Assembly: GCF_010095445.2 (NCBI RefSeq)
Contig: NZ_WFGV02000019.1
Span: 37,117-101,116, forward strand
Reading direction: 5' to 3'
Length of the DNA: 64,000 nucleotides
DNA from: Pseudomonas sp. TNT3
GTDB taxonomy: Bacteria; Pseudomonadota; Gammaproteobacteria; Pseudomonadales; Pseudomonadaceae
The notes below the pieces were generated by a model, which was given only the letters and a program-made list of their open reading frames with translations, did no database searches and was not told the DNA's origin. Below, piece by piece: positions 36,653 through 46,642 of the stretch. Within the stretch, counting starts at the first letter, position 1. Each line of letters starts with the position of its first letter. The translations under genes were made by a program, and so were the position numbers.

Positions 36653-38062
36653 ATGCGTTATATCAGTACCCGCGGCCAGGCACCGGCCCTGAATTTCGAA
36701 GACGTCCTGCTGGCCGGTCTGGCCACGGACGGCGGCCTCTATGTGCCGGAAAACCTGCCACGTTTCACCCAGGAAGAAATCGCGTCCTGGGCCGGCCTGC
36801 CTTATCACGAGCTGGCCTTCCGGGTGATGCGCCCGTTCGTTACCGGCAGCATTCCGGATGCCGATTTCAAAAAGATTCTTGAAGAAACATACGGCGTGTT
36901 CTCGCACAGCGCCGTGGCGCCATTGCGTCAGCTGAACGGTAATGAATGGGTATTGGAGCTGTTCCACGGCCCGACCCTGGCGTTCAAGGATTTCGCCTTG
37001 CAGCTGCTCGGGCGCTTGCTCGACTACGTGCTGGAAAAACGTGGCGAGCGCGTGGTGATTGTCGGCGCTACGTCCGGCGACACCGGTTCGGCTGCCATCG
37101 AAGGCTGCAAGCACTGCGAAAACGTCGACATCTTCATCCTGCACCCGCACAACCGCGTGTCTGAAGTGCAGCGTCGCCAGATGACCACCATTTTCGGCGA
37201 GAACATCCACAACATCGCCATCGAAGGCAACTTCGATGACTGCCAGGAAATGGTCAAGGCCAGCTTCGCCGACCAGAGCTTCCTCAAAGGCACGCGTCTG
37301 GTGGCAGTGAACTCGATCAACTGGGCGCGGATCATGGCCCAGATTGTTTACTACTTCCACGCAGCCCTGCAGTTGGGCGGCCCGGCTCGTTCGGTATCGT
37401 TCTCGGTGCCTACCGGCAACTTCGGCGACATCTTCGCCGGCTACCTGGCACGCAACATGGGTCTGCCGATCAACCAGTTGATCGTCGCCACCAACCGCAA
37501 CGACATCCTGCACCGCTTCATGAGCGGCAATCAGTACGTCAAGGAAACTCTTCACGCCACGCTGTCGCCGTCCATGGACATCATGGTGTCGTCGAACTTC
37601 GAGCGTCTGCTGTTTGACCTGCACGGTCGTAATGGCGCGGCGATCGCCGGTTTGATGGACAGCTTCAAGCAGGGTGGCGGTTTCAGCGTCGAACAAGAGC
37701 GCTGGACCGAGGCCCGCAAGTTGTTCGACTCCCTGGCCGTGGATGACGCACAGACCTGCGAGACCATTGCCGAGGTGTACGAGCAGACCGGCGAGTTGCT
37801 GGACCCGCACACCGCCATTGGCGTCAAGGCCGCGCGTGAATGCCGTCGCAGCCTGGACATTCCGATGGTCATCCTGGGGACGGCCCACCCGGTAAAATTC
37901 CCGGATGCCGTGGAAAAAGCCGGTGTGGGTAAAGCGCTGGAGCTGCCTGTGCACCTGACCGATCTGTTTGATCGGGATGAGCGCTGCACCGTGTTGCCGA
38001 ATGATCTGAAAGCGGTACAGGCTTTCGTCAGTCAGCATGGCAATCGCGGCAAGCCGTTGTAA
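36653..38062 (+). CDS. thrC: Threonine synthase
   Basis: ThrC converts O-phosphohomoserine to threonine with PLP. The protein has 469 residues from the ATG at 36653 (MRYISTRGQAPALNFEDVL). The PLP lysine is in PTLAFKDFALQLLG and the glycine-rich phosphate loop in VIVGATSGDTGSAAIEG; PTGNFGDIFAGYLA is another family block. It belongs with hom in one transcription unit ended by a strong terminator. Confidence 0.96.
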   Translation: MRYISTRGQAPALNFEDVLLAGLATDGGLYVPENLPRFTQEEIASWAGLPYHELAFRVMRPFVTGSIPDADFKKILEETYGVFSHSAVAPLRQLNGNEWVLELFHGPTLAFKDFALQLLGRLLDYVLEKRGERVVIVGATSGDTGSAAIEGCKHCENVDIFILHPHNRVSEVQRRQMTTIFGENIHNIAIEGNFDDCQEMVKASFADQSFLKGTRLVAVNSINWARIMAQIVYYFHAALQLGGPARSVSFSVPTGNFGDIFAGYLARNMGLPINQLIVATNRNDILHRFMSGNQYVKETLHATLSPSMDIMVSSNFERLLFDLHGRNGAAIAGLMDSFKQGGGFSVEQERWTEARKLFDSLAVDDAQTCETIAEVYEQTGELLDPHTAIGVKAARECRRSLDIPMVILGTAHPVKFPDAVEKAGVGKALELPVHLTDLFDRDERCTVLPNDLKAVQAFVSQHGNRGKPL

Positions 38063-38083
38063 TCGGGCCGCGTCAGTCACAAC

Positions 38084-38111
38084 AAAAAACCCGTCTTTCG
38101 ACGGGTTTTTT
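38084..38111 (+). terminator. Terminator of hom-thrC
   Basis: AAAAAACCCGTC (38084-38095) pairs perfectly with GACGGGTTTTTT (38100-38111) across a TTTC loop. Confidence 0.93.
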
Positions 38112-38283
38112 GATTTCGCGACCGCGTGTTTTTTCCCTGTCATCTTCCCCGTGCATGCTTCATCAACCCAAGGCGCCAAACCGCCTGCAATTGAAATCCA
38201 GAACTTTCTTCTCAGGCCAGCGGTCATTTAGAGTAGGCCTGCCCCAGGCACTTTTGTTTTCGGACTATTGAGTGGTGATCGAG

Positions 38284-38571
38284 ATGGAAAGTATCAGTCT
38301 GTTGCTCGGTGAGGCTCTAAGCCCGTATCAAGTCACGCTGACCCCATCGGGCGCCCATGGCGAATGCCTGGTGACCCTGAAGAGTTCGACCGGCGCAATC
38401 GTGGTCGAGCGCGCCTTCAATCAGGCTCAATTGAGCGACAAGCGTTTGCTGACGGATGTCGTCGACGGTCTGCACCGTGACGTGATGATTGCCGAAGGTC
38501 GGCTGGAACCCTGCGTCATCGCGGCCTTGCGTAACGCCGCTCAGGACAAAATCCTGGCGAGCCGAAATTGA
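38284..38571 (+). CDS. DUF3509 small protein
   Basis: The 95-residue protein (MESISLLLGEALSPYQVTLT) fits DUF3509, a family known mainly from Pseudomonas and without established function. It looks soluble, with a central TLKSSTGAIVVERAFNQAQL segment and a helical C-terminus. An in-frame GTG at 38272 would add four residues; the ATG at 38284 gives the usual start. The gene stands alone between two terminators and is followed by a structured element at 38618-38667. Confidence 0.75.
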   Translation: MESISLLLGEALSPYQVTLTPSGAHGECLVTLKSSTGAIVVERAFNQAQLSDKRLLTDVVDGLHRDVMIAEGRLEPCVIAALRNAAQDKILASRN

Positions 38572-38617
38572 ATTGGAGTGTGTGGGAACCATCCTGCACG
38601 AAAGCCTGTCAGAGCAT

Positions 38618-38667
38618 GTAACAGCAGGATCAAGCATTGTGCTCCGGTGCTTGTAGCTTGCTGTTAC
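38618..38667 (+). ncRNA. Nested stem element after the DUF3509 gene (candidate sRNA or 3' UTR structure)
   Basis: GTAACAGCA (38618-38626) pairs perfectly with TGCTGTTAC (38659-38667). Inside it CAAGCA (38631-38636) pairs with TGCTTG (38648-38653), leaving an 11-base loop. The asymmetric internal loop GGAT/TAGCT separates the stems. A T-tailed terminator follows at 38691-38728. The combination suggests a stable RNA 3' end, either processed from the DUF3509 mRNA or an independent sRNA. I cannot name a known family. Confidence 0.4.
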
Positions 38668-38690
38668 TGGTCTTTATGTAGGCCACGTTT

Positions 38691-38728
38691 AACCCCGAGT
38701 CGTCTCCCCACTTCTCGGGGTTTCTTTT
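38691..38728 (+). terminator. Terminator downstream of the nested stems
   Basis: AACCCCGAG (38691-38699) pairs perfectly with CTCGGGGTT (38714-38722), followed by TCTTTTT. It is 14 bases before the convergent reverse gene ending at 38742. Confidence 0.88.
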
Positions 38729-38741
38729 TGCCCGCGATTTG

Positions 38742-39605
38742 TCATGGCTGGGCTTGCTGCTCGAAATACACCCTGGATTCTTCCAGATAGGCACGCCGAC
38801 TTTCCGGGTCGAGCCACGCAGCGTAGGCCTCGCTCAATCGATCGCGGGGCAGTTTGCGCAGCAGTTGGTTGATCTCGACAATTGCCTGACGACCCTGCGG
38901 CGTGTCGGTACAGCCGATGTAGCCGGACAGGAACTTCTCTGCCCCGCGAATCGGATAGAACTGCAACTCATCCACGGCAATGCCTTGCTGTTCCGCCTGG
39001 TAGCGTATTTCCGGGCGATACCCCAACACGACTCGCAAGCGCCCCAGACGTTGCATCTGCAGCAGGCTGCCCAGTGCATCGTTGCCATAGTGGGCGGTGA
39101 GGGCGTTGGGCGGTGCTTGTTTGAGCAGCCCGTCGAGGTAGTCGCCGTAGTTGCGCTCGGCAATGATGCCAAGCTTCTCGCTGTCGCTGGCCAGCAGCGC
39201 TGCGAGGTCCACTTCACCGTCCTGAACAAAAGGCGCGAGCGACTCGCGGTCGACACGCCGCACCGCCAGACCATTGCTCATGGCCCGAAACACTGGAATG
39301 GAAAAGGCGATCCAGCGCTCACGCTCCTTGCTCCGATTCAATGCGGCATCGCACGTCAGAGAAGGCTCGTGGAGCATTTGCAAACCGCGCGCACGATTGA
39401 CCCGCATCAGGGTGTGCGTGTATTGCGGCATGCCGGCAATCAACAGGGGCAACAGCTGATCAATGACGCCCTGACCCTTTTTCGGGCCTTCGAAAATCAT
39501 CAGTGGCGGCAGATCCCGCAATAGCCAGACCAGGGTTTCCTTGGGTTGCGCCATCGGTGACGACATCGAACCCATGAGCAAAACAAAGGCCACGTACGCG
39601 CACAC
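38742..39605 (-). CDS. Periplasmic-binding-like protein (TIGR02285-type)
   Basis: A probably exported protein of about 287 residues from the GTG at 39605: a hydrophobic leader (AYVAFVLLMGSMSSPMAQ), then a solute-binding-like fold with KETLVWLLRDLPPLMIFEGP, YTHTLMRVNRARGLQMLHE and RLGRLRVVLGYRPEIRYQ. It looks like the TIGR02285 family of extracellular binding-like proteins with no known ligand. No transporter genes adjoin it. The frame is open up to 39737 into the CoA-transferase end, so the exact start is uncertain. Confidence 0.6.
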   Translation of the reverse strand: MCAYVAFVLLMGSMSSPMAQPKETLVWLLRDLPPLMIFEGPKKGQGVIDQLLPLLIAGMPQYTHTLMRVNRARGLQMLHEPSLTCDAALNRSKERERWIAFSIPVFRAMSNGLAVRRVDRESLAPFVQDGEVDLAALLASDSEKLGIIAERNYGDYLDGLLKQAPPNALTAHYGNDALGSLLQMQRLGRLRVVLGYRPEIRYQAEQQGIAVDELQFYPIRGAEKFLSGYIGCTDTPQGRQAIVEINQLLRKLPRDRLSEAYAAWLDPESRRAYLEESRVYFEQQAQP

Positions 39606-39663
39606 GCCCCTGCCTCGTTGCGACAGGACGCGTGTGTGCAGCGGCGAAAACTGGCGTTTCAGC

Positions 39664-40863
39664 TTAGATAGCCCCGTCTTCACGCAGCTTTGCGATCTGC
39701 GCATCGTCGTAACCAAGATCGTTGAGTACCTGCACATTGTGTTCGCCCAACTTCGGCCCGACCCATTCCGACGTACCGGGTGTCTCTGAGAGTTTCGGCA
39801 CGATCCCCGGCATCTTGAAATCCTTGCCGTCCGGCAGCTTGGCCTTCAGGAACATCTCTCGGGCCAGGTACTGCGGATCACTGAACATGTCTTCGGCGCT
39901 GAAGATCCGGCTGGCCGGTACCTCGGCCTGATTCAGCTGCTCGATGATGGTGTCCAGTGGCAGCGAGTTGACCCAGCGATCGATCACCCCATAGAGCTCG
40001 TCCCGGCGCGTGTCACGGCCATCGTTACTGGCCAGGACCGGGTCGTTGGCCAGGTCTTCCCGACCGATGATCAGCATGAAACGCTTGAAGATGGCATCGC
40101 CATTCGCGCCGATCTGCACGTGTTTGCCATCGGCGCTGGTGTGAATCGAGGAGGGCGTGATACCCGGCATGATGTTGCCGGTACGTTCGCGGATGAAGCC
40201 GAACACGTCGAACTCCGGCACCATGCTTTCCATCATGGCGAAGATCGCTTCATAGAGCGCCACATCCACCACTTGGCCCTGTCCGCCATTGACCTCGCGA
40301 TGACGCAACGCCATCAGCGCACCAATCACGCCCCAGAGTGCGGCGATCGAGTCGCCAATCGAAATCCCGGTACGCACCGGAGGTCGGTCCTCAAAGCCCG
40401 TGATGTAGCGCAGGCCGCCCATGGACTCCCCAACAGCGCCAAACCCCGGTTGATCTTTCATCGGCCCGGTCTGGCCGAAGCCCGAAAGACGAACCATGAC
40501 CAGTTTAGGATTCAGGGCATGTAAAACGTCCCACCCCAAGCCAAGCTTTTCCAACACGCCTGGACGAAAATTCTCGATCAATATGTCTGCTTCGCCGAGC
40601 AGCTTTTTCAGAATGGCCAGGCCTTCGGGGTGTTTCAGGTTCAGGGTCAGGGACTTTTTGTTGCGCGCCTGAACGAACCACCATAACGAGGTGCCTTCAT
40701 ACAGCTTGCGCCATTTGCGCAACGGATCGCCGCCGTTCGGGGATTCAATCTTGATCACGTCAGCACCGAACTCGCCGCAAATGCGCGAGGCAAAGGGCCC
40801 GGCGATCAACGTACCCAATTCAATGACTTTCAGACCTGAGAGCGGTTTGGCGGTGAACGGCAT
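39664..40863 (-). CDS. Family III CoA-transferase (CaiB/BaiF type)
   Basis: The 399-residue protein has the type III CoA-transferase pattern: PLSGLKVIELGTLIAGPFAS at the start, then FGADVIKIESPNGGDPLRKW and NKKSLTLNLKHPEGLAIL. The region IENFRPGVLEKLGLGWDVLH follows, with LVMVRLSGFGQTGPM and the catalytic-type Asp in the middle of the protein. Such enzymes move CoA between carboxylic acids. The two substrates are unknown; neighbours give no pathway hint. Confidence 0.88.
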   Translation of the reverse strand: MPFTAKPLSGLKVIELGTLIAGPFASRICGEFGADVIKIESPNGGDPLRKWRKLYEGTSLWWFVQARNKKSLTLNLKHPEGLAILKKLLGEADILIENFRPGVLEKLGLGWDVLHALNPKLVMVRLSGFGQTGPMKDQPGFGAVGESMGGLRYITGFEDRPPVRTGISIGDSIAALWGVIGALMALRHREVNGGQGQVVDVALYEAIFAMMESMVPEFDVFGFIRERTGNIMPGITPSSIHTSADGKHVQIGANGDAIFKRFMLIIGREDLANDPVLASNDGRDTRRDELYGVIDRWVNSLPLDTIIEQLNQAEVPASRIFSAEDMFSDPQYLAREMFLKAKLPDGKDFKMPGIVPKLSETPGTSEWVGPKLGEHNVQVLNDLGYDDAQIAKLREDGAI

Positions 40864-41008
40864 GCTGGATCCTGTAGGACAAAGGCTGGCTGGTAGAGCG
40901 TTTTAGCATAGCCCGGCGTCAGTCGCCCAAGGTTCATCGCTTGAATTCGTTGATTGCCTGCCGCATCGGTTAGACTTGCCGCCTTTCTCCGTATCAAGAA
41001 GCCCGTTC

Positions 41009-41551
41009 ATGGCCCAGCCGTCCACGACCTACAAGTTTGAACTGAACCTCACCGACCTCGACCGCAGTGTTTACGAGAGCGTGAAGCAGACCATCGCCCG
41101 TCACCCTTCGGAAACCGAAGAACGCATGACCGTGCGCCTGCTTGCCTACGCCTTCTGGTACAACGAGCAACTGTCGTTTGGTCGCGGTCTGTCAGACGTG
41201 GATGAACCTGCCTTGTGGGAAAAAAGCCTGGATGACCGCGTTCTGCACTGGATCGAAGTCGGCCAGCCCGATGCGGACCGTCTGACCTGGTGCTCCCGTC
41301 GTACCGAACGCACCAGCCTGTTGGCCTACGGCAGCCTGCGCGTGTGGGAAACCAAGGTTATTCCGGCGATCAAGAACCTGAAGAACGTGCACATCGCAGC
41401 CGTGCCGCAGGATGTGTTGGAAACCCTGGCCAAGGACATGCCCCGCGTTATCAAGTGGGACGTGATGATCAGCGAAGGGACGATTTTCGTCACCGACGAC
41501 CGTGGTCAACACGAAGTCCAGTTGCAATGGCTGAGCGGCGAACGGGGCTGA
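41009..41551 (+). CDS. YaeQ family protein
   Basis: The 180-residue protein from the ATG at 41009 resembles YaeQ: start MAQPSTTYKFELNLTDLDRS, ETEERMTVRLLAYAFWYNEQ, LWEKSLDDRVLHWIEVGQPD and the terminal QLQWLSGERG. The fold is nuclease-like in known structures, but the function is not settled. recJ follows 66 bases later. Confidence 0.88.
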   Translation: MAQPSTTYKFELNLTDLDRSVYESVKQTIARHPSETEERMTVRLLAYAFWYNEQLSFGRGLSDVDEPALWEKSLDDRVLHWIEVGQPDADRLTWCSRRTERTSLLAYGSLRVWETKVIPAIKNLKNVHIAAVPQDVLETLAKDMPRVIKWDVMISEGTIFVTDDRGQHEVQLQWLSGERG

Positions 41552-41617
41552 TTCTTTTCACGTCAGTCCACAGCGCCCGATATTTCCTACCTATTCAAGA
41601 GAAGCACCTGTCACCCC

Positions 41618-43327
41618 ATGCGTATCGAACCTCGCCTGCTGCCCGACATCCTGCCCTTCCTCGGTGATATTCCCCCACTGTTGACCCGCCTGTACGCAGC
41701 GCGTGGCGTGCAGTCCGAGGCTGAACTGGACAAGAGCCTGGCGCGGTTGATCCCGTTCCAACAGCTCAAGGGCATCGAGGCGGCGGTGGACCTGTTGGTG
41801 ACGGCCCTGGAGCAGCGACAGCGGATTCTGATCGTCGGCGACTTCGATGCCGATGGCGCGACCGCCAGTACGGTAGGCGTGTTGGGCTTGCGTTTGCTGG
41901 GCGCGGCGCATGTCGACTATCTGGTGCCGAACCGTTTCGAGTACGGCTACGGCCTGACACCGGAAATCGTTGAAGTCGCCCTCACGCGTACACCGCAGTT
42001 GTTGATCACGGTGGACAACGGCATCTCCAGCGTTGAAGGCGTCGCGGCAGCGAAGAACGCCGGTCTTCAGGTGTTGGTGACCGACCACCACTTGCCAGGC
42101 GATGAACTGCCGTTGGCCGATGCCATCGTCAATCCGAATCAGCCAGGTTGCGAATTTCCTAGCAAGGCACTGGCCGGTGTCGGGGTGATTTTCTACGTGT
42201 TGATGGCCTTGCGTGCACGTTTGCGCAGTCTTGGTTGGTATGAGAGCAAACCGCAGCCGAACATTGGCGAGTTGCTGGATCTGGTGGCCCTGGGCAGCGT
42301 AGCCGACGTGGTCCCGCTGGATGCCAACAACCGGATTCTGGTGCATCAAGGTCTTGAGCGGATTCGCGCCGGACGTGCTCGACCCGGCGTCAAGGCGATC
42401 CTTGAAGTGGCCAAACGTGAGCCAGCGCGCATTACCTCCACCGATCTGGGCTTCATTGTCGGTCCACGCCTGAACGCGGCGGGGCGTCTGGATGACATGA
42501 GCCTGGGCATTGAATGCCTGCTCACGGAAGACGCGGGGCTTGCCCGGGAAATGGCAATCCAGCTCGACGGCATGAACCAGGACCGTAAATCCATCGAGCA
42601 AGGCATGCAGCGTGAGGCGCTGGCCCAGCTCAAGGATTTACCGGTCGAATCCATGCCGTTCGGCTTGTGCCTGTTCGATCCGGAATGGCACCAGGGCGTC
42701 ATCGGTATCCTCGCGTCCCGTATGAAAGAGCGCTATTTCCGTCCGACCATCGCCTTTGCCGATGCGGGCGATGGCTTGCTCAAGGGCTCTGGGCGTTCGG
42801 TGCAGGGTTTTCATATTCGCGACGCCTTGAGCGTGGTGGCAGCGCAACACCCCACGTTGATCAGCAAGTACGGCGGCCACGCGATGGCGGCAGGCTTGAC
42901 ACTACCTGAAGCGAATTTTCCGCTGTTCGCCGAGGCATTCGACGCTGAAGTGCGCCGGCAATTGCGTGAAGAAGACCTGACCGGGCGCCTGCTGTCGGAC
43001 GGCACGCTGGCGGTCGAGGAATTTCACCTGGAGCTGGCGCGCGCCTTGCGGCATGCCGGCCCCTGGGGGCAGCATTTTCCGGAGCCGTTGTTCCATGGCG
43101 TGTTTCAGCTGGTCGAGCAACGTGTGGTCGGTGAACGTCACCTCAAAGTCGTGCTGCGAAGCGAGTGCGGCTCGGTGAAGCTCGATGGCATTGCGTTCGG
43201 AATCGACCGCGACATCTGGCCAAATCCGACCATCAAGTGGGTGGAGCTGGCCTACAAACTCGACCTCAACGAGTTTCGTGGCAACGAGACCGTGCAGTTG
43301 ATGATTGCCCATATCGAACCGCGCTGA
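41618..43327 (+). CDS. recJ: Single-strand-specific 5'-3' exonuclease RecJ
   Basis: RecJ degrades single-stranded DNA from 5' ends in recombination and mismatch repair. The 569-residue protein has the DHH phosphoesterase motifs: IVGDFDADGATASTVG (motif I), LITVDNGISSVEG, VTDHHLPGDELPLADA (DHH motif), then the DHHA1 domain with KGSGRSVQGFHIRDAL and KYGGHAMAAGLTL. The C-terminal OB-like domain is present. Confidence 0.95.
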   Translation: MRIEPRLLPDILPFLGDIPPLLTRLYAARGVQSEAELDKSLARLIPFQQLKGIEAAVDLLVTALEQRQRILIVGDFDADGATASTVGVLGLRLLGAAHVDYLVPNRFEYGYGLTPEIVEVALTRTPQLLITVDNGISSVEGVAAAKNAGLQVLVTDHHLPGDELPLADAIVNPNQPGCEFPSKALAGVGVIFYVLMALRARLRSLGWYESKPQPNIGELLDLVALGSVADVVPLDANNRILVHQGLERIRAGRARPGVKAILEVAKREPARITSTDLGFIVGPRLNAAGRLDDMSLGIECLLTEDAGLAREMAIQLDGMNQDRKSIEQGMQREALAQLKDLPVESMPFGLCLFDPEWHQGVIGILASRMKERYFRPTIAFADAGDGLLKGSGRSVQGFHIRDALSVVAAQHPTLISKYGGHAMAAGLTLPEANFPLFAEAFDAEVRRQLREEDLTGRLLSDGTLAVEEFHLELARALRHAGPWGQHFPEPLFHGVFQLVEQRVVGERHLKVVLRSECGSVKLDGIAFGIDRDIWPNPTIKWVELAYKLDLNEFRGNETVQLMIAHIEPR

Positions 43328-43546
43328 GCCCATCGCGGGCTTGCGCGCGATAGCCCCTTTCACCGAATTCATCTGAACCCTCCCTCATCCCCCGATGTCG
43401 ACTAGGCTCTAAGCACTGCTTGATAATCCTTGTGACGTCTTGTCGAATTTTTTGCCCGCGGGGGCGGGCGCTGTACCTCTTTCCTGTCACTCGTCGACTT
43501 TTCAAACAGAACCCTGGAGCCTGCCCACTGATTCGAGAGGTGCCCC

Positions 43547-44653
43547 ATGAGTCTGCTGCTAGAACCCTATACCCTTCGCCAACTGACCCTGCTCAACCGC
43601 ATTGCGGTATCGCCCATGTGCCAATACTCCAGCGTCGATGGCCTGGCCAATGACTGGCACCTGGTCCACCTCGGCAGCCGTGCAGTTGGCGGTGCGGGGC
43701 TGATTTTTACCGAAGCCACCGCCGTCACCGCCGATGGACGCATCACTGCCGAGGACCTCGGCTTATGGAATGATGAACAGATCGAACCATTGCAGCGCAT
43801 CACGCGCTTTATCGCCGCGCAGGGGGCTGTTGCCGGCATCCAGTTGGCACACGCCGGGCGCAAGGCCAGCACTTATCGGCCATGGCTGGGCAAACACGGC
43901 AGCGTCAAACCCGAAGACGGTGGCTGGGTGCCGGTAGGGCCTTCGCCCATCGCATTCGACCCCCAGCACACGCCGCCTACACAGCTTGATGAAGGCGCAA
44001 TCGCCGAGGTCATTCAAGCCTTTGTCGACTCGGCAAAGCGCGCCCTGACGGCGGGTTTCAAAGTGGTTGAAGTCCACGCCGCCCACGGTTACCTGTTGCA
44101 CCAGTTTCTTTCGCCATTGAGTAATCAGCGTCGCGATCAATACGGCGGTTCTTTCGAAAACCGGATTCGTCTGGTGTTGCAAGTCACTGAAGCGGTACGG
44201 GCGACATGGCCTGAGGAATTACCCGTGTTTGTTCGCGTGTCGGCCACCGACTGGGTGGAAGACGGCTGGAACCCCGATGAGACTGTTGAACTGGCGCGCC
44301 GCCTCAAAGCCTTGGGTGTTGACCTGATCGACGTCTCGTCGGGCGGTACGGCGGTCAACGCCGAGATTCCAACTGGCCCGGGCTATCAGACGCGGTTCGC
44401 CGAACGTGTGCGCAAGGAGTCAGGTATTGCCACCGGCACTGTAGGAATGATTACCGAGCCAGCCCAGGCGGAGCATATCTTGCGCACGTGTCAGGCGGAC
44501 ATCATCTTCCTTGCCCGTGAACTGCTGCGCGATCCGTACTGGCCGCTGCACGCCGACGACGACCTGGGTGGACGCAAGGCCATCTGGCCGGCGCAGTACC
44601 AGCGGGCGACGCACCGCGACCAGCCGATTCATGAGTCGGATTTGCGTGAGTAG
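43547..44653 (+). CDS. Old yellow enzyme family oxidoreductase (YqjM/XenA-like)
   Basis: The 368-residue protein is an FMN-binding ene-reductase homologue: start LLEPYTLRQLTLLNRIAVSP, MCQYSSVDGLANDWHLVHLG, GIQLAHAGRKAS, the substrate-binding pair in VEVHAAHGYLLHQFLSPLSN, and the phosphate-binding GMITEPAQAEHILRT. These features match the YqjM/XenA branch rather than classical OYE1. Natural substrates of such enzymes are often unknown; they reduce activated alkenes and some nitro compounds. The 43328-43546 gap shows no other gene. Confidence 0.88.
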   Translation: MSLLLEPYTLRQLTLLNRIAVSPMCQYSSVDGLANDWHLVHLGSRAVGGAGLIFTEATAVTADGRITAEDLGLWNDEQIEPLQRITRFIAAQGAVAGIQLAHAGRKASTYRPWLGKHGSVKPEDGGWVPVGPSPIAFDPQHTPPTQLDEGAIAEVIQAFVDSAKRALTAGFKVVEVHAAHGYLLHQFLSPLSNQRRDQYGGSFENRIRLVLQVTEAVRATWPEELPVFVRVSATDWVEDGWNPDETVELARRLKALGVDLIDVSSGGTAVNAEIPTGPGYQTRFAERVRKESGIATGTVGMITEPAQAEHILRTCQADIIFLARELLRDPYWPLHADDDLGGRKAIWPAQYQRATHRDQPIHESDLRE

Positions 44654-44660
44654 TTGAACG

Positions 44661-44739
44661 CAAAAGATCGCAGCCTGCGGCAGCTCCTACAGGGTGAATT
44701 CAATTCCCTGTAGGAGCTGCCGCAGGCTGCGATCTTTTG
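44661..44739. repeat. REP pair, AAAAGATCGCAGCCTGCGGC family, near-perfect
   Basis: A 34-base arm (44661-44694) is repeated exactly in inverse at 44706-44739 with an 11-base spacer. It fills the convergent gap between the OYE-like gene and opgD and would fold into a long hairpin in both transcripts, so a two-way terminator or mRNA stabiliser role is plausible. Confidence 0.9.
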
Positions 44740-44755
44740 ATTTTGCCGTTAGCGG

Positions 44756-46381
44756 TTAGACGTACTTACGCTTGTCCGGCGCCGGCGGGAAGTACTGATA
44801 CAACCAGGTTTCACTCAGCGTCCTGTCCTGGGTACGGATGAACAACCGAAGCTCTACCGGCTCCACGCTGTCATTGGTCGGGAACCAGTCAAAGGTGATG
44901 CGATAGCCTTTGATGTCATCCAGCACCAGCACGTTGAAATCCTTCACCTCACCATTCGAGCACGTCACCACCGGCTCGATGCCGGCACCTTCCGGCAAGC
45001 GATCCAGGCCACCCCCGGTGAAGTCCACGGCAAAACGGCGCGCCCAGACTTCCGGGTAATGCTCACCCGGCGCCCAGCCCTCAACGAAACCACCCATACC
45101 CGAACGTGTCGCATTGACTCGCGCCAGCGGCGTGCTCACGGGAGGCAAAGCGCTCCAGAAGAGCTTGTAGCCGTAGTTCAAGGAATCCCCCGCGGCGACC
45201 GGTTTTTTCGGCGTCCAGAAGGCAACGATGTTATCCAGGGTTTCGCCGGTTGTAGGAATTTCCAGTAAATCGATAGAGCCTTCGCCCCACGCGGTCGTAG
45301 GTTCTACCCACAGGCTCGGGCGCTTGCTGTACCAGTCGACGGTGTCCTGATAGCTGGCGAATTCGTGATCGGTCTGCACCAGGCCAAAGCCCTTCGGATC
45401 GGTATCGGCAAAGGCGTTGAACTGCAAGGTGGCCGGATTGTTCAGCGGACGGCAGATCCATTCGCCGTTGCCGCGCCACATGGCCAGGCGATCAGAGTCA
45501 TGGATTTGCGGGTGAATGGTGTCGCACATGCGCCGCTCATGGGTGCCGCAGCTGAACATGCTGGTCATGGGTGCGATGCCCAGTTGTTCGATCGCGGTAC
45601 GGGCGTTGATGTGGGCATCGACCCCCATGACCACCTGGCTGGCCTGACAGTCGATGTCAAAACGATAGGCACCTGTGGCGCTTGGCGAATCCAGCAGGGC
45701 GTACACCACGAAGCGAGTGCTGTCCTTGGCTGGCGTCTCGAACCAGAACTTGGTGAAGTCCGGGAACTCCTCACGCTTTTTGGCGTAGGTATCGATCGCC
45801 AGGCCGCGTGCAGACAAGCCGTACTGGCCTGACGCATCGACCGCACGGAAATAGCTCGCGCCGAGGAAGGACAGCACATCATGGCGGTCCAGCTCGGGGG
45901 CTTTGAACAGCTTGAACCCGGAAAAACCCAGGTCGCCCTTCAGTTGCTGGGTATCGACCGTGGTTTTCTCGTAATTGAACAGGGAAGGGCGGAAATGCAC
46001 CTCGCGCGCCTGACGCGTCTTGGGGTCGACGCTGTACATCCGCACCGGCTGCTTGAAGCCCATGCCCACGTGGAAGAACTGCACGTCCAGCTGACCGTTC
46101 AGGTCATTCCACAAGGAGTGATCGGCGTCGTAGCGAATCGCATTGAAATTCTGCGGCGTCATGGTCGCCAACGTCGGCGGTAGCACCTGTTTGGTGTCCT
46201 GGTAACGCTGGCCGGCGAGTTGCTTGGCCTGAATCTTCAGGGCCTCGAAATCGAACGCCTGCGCGTCGCCATCGGCGGCGCCATTACCCGCCCAGGCCCG
46301 AGCGGCCAGCAGGCCAGTCGCTGACAATCCCGTGTAGGCCGCAATGGCCATGGACGCTTTGAGTAAATTCCTGCGGTGCAT
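44756..46381 (-). CDS. opgD: Glucan biosynthesis protein OpgD (MdoD)
   Basis: OpgD shapes osmoregulated periplasmic glucans; the E. coli protein is Tat-exported. The 541-residue protein from the ATG at 46381 starts with the Tat signal [20 protein letters not shown]. The mature part has [39 protein letters not shown] and [19 protein letters not shown], typical of OpgG/OpgD. A TTG at 46402 is in frame but has no advantage. No opgGH genes are in the window. Confidence 0.92.
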   Translation of the reverse strand: MHRRNLLKASMAIAAYTGLSATGLLAARAWAGNGAADGDAQAFDFEALKIQAKQLAGQRYQDTKQVLPPTLATMTPQNFNAIRYDADHSLWNDLNGQLDVQFFHVGMGFKQPVRMYSVDPKTRQAREVHFRPSLFNYEKTTVDTQQLKGDLGFSGFKLFKAPELDRHDVLSFLGASYFRAVDASGQYGLSARGLAIDTYAKKREEFPDFTKFWFETPAKDSTRFVVYALLDSPSATGAYRFDIDCQASQVVMGVDAHINARTAIEQLGIAPMTSMFSCGTHERRMCDTIHPQIHDSDRLAMWRGNGEWICRPLNNPATLQFNAFADTDPKGFGLVQTDHEFASYQDTVDWYSKRPSLWVEPTTAWGEGSIDLLEIPTTGETLDNIVAFWTPKKPVAAGDSLNYGYKLFWSALPPVSTPLARVNATRSGMGGFVEGWAPGEHYPEVWARRFAVDFTGGGLDRLPEGAGIEPVVTCSNGEVKDFNVLVLDDIKGYRITFDWFPTNDSVEPVELRLFIRTQDRTLSETWLYQYFPPAPDKRKYV

Positions 46382-46642
46382 AAGTAAACCTGTCGTGAAC
46401 AATCCCGCGCCGTTCCTGGCACGTGCTGGATCAAAAATGGGGTTCGGACATGCCTTCGGCCAAACGCAACGGACGTTAAACAGATACCAAATAGCTTAAA
46501 CCGTTCGGTTGCAGACACAAATTGATTGATGGCATAGCGACAGCTTGGCAATGAAACAAGAAATGTCGGTTCATTTTTCTGACAGGGCATTCTGAATTTA
46601 AGGGCATTTCTGCTTTTTTCGACTAATTACTCTAAAAACTGC

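Noticed and set aside
36647..38227. Reverse-strand open frame of 526 codons opposite thrC
   Set aside because: It mirrors thrC, shows no family motifs and runs across the thrC terminator, so it is a shadow frame.
38742..38800. Possible extension of the structured element into the reverse gene
   Set aside because: The binding-like protein reading frame continues to its stop at 38742, and the terminator at 38691-38728 already ends the forward transcript.
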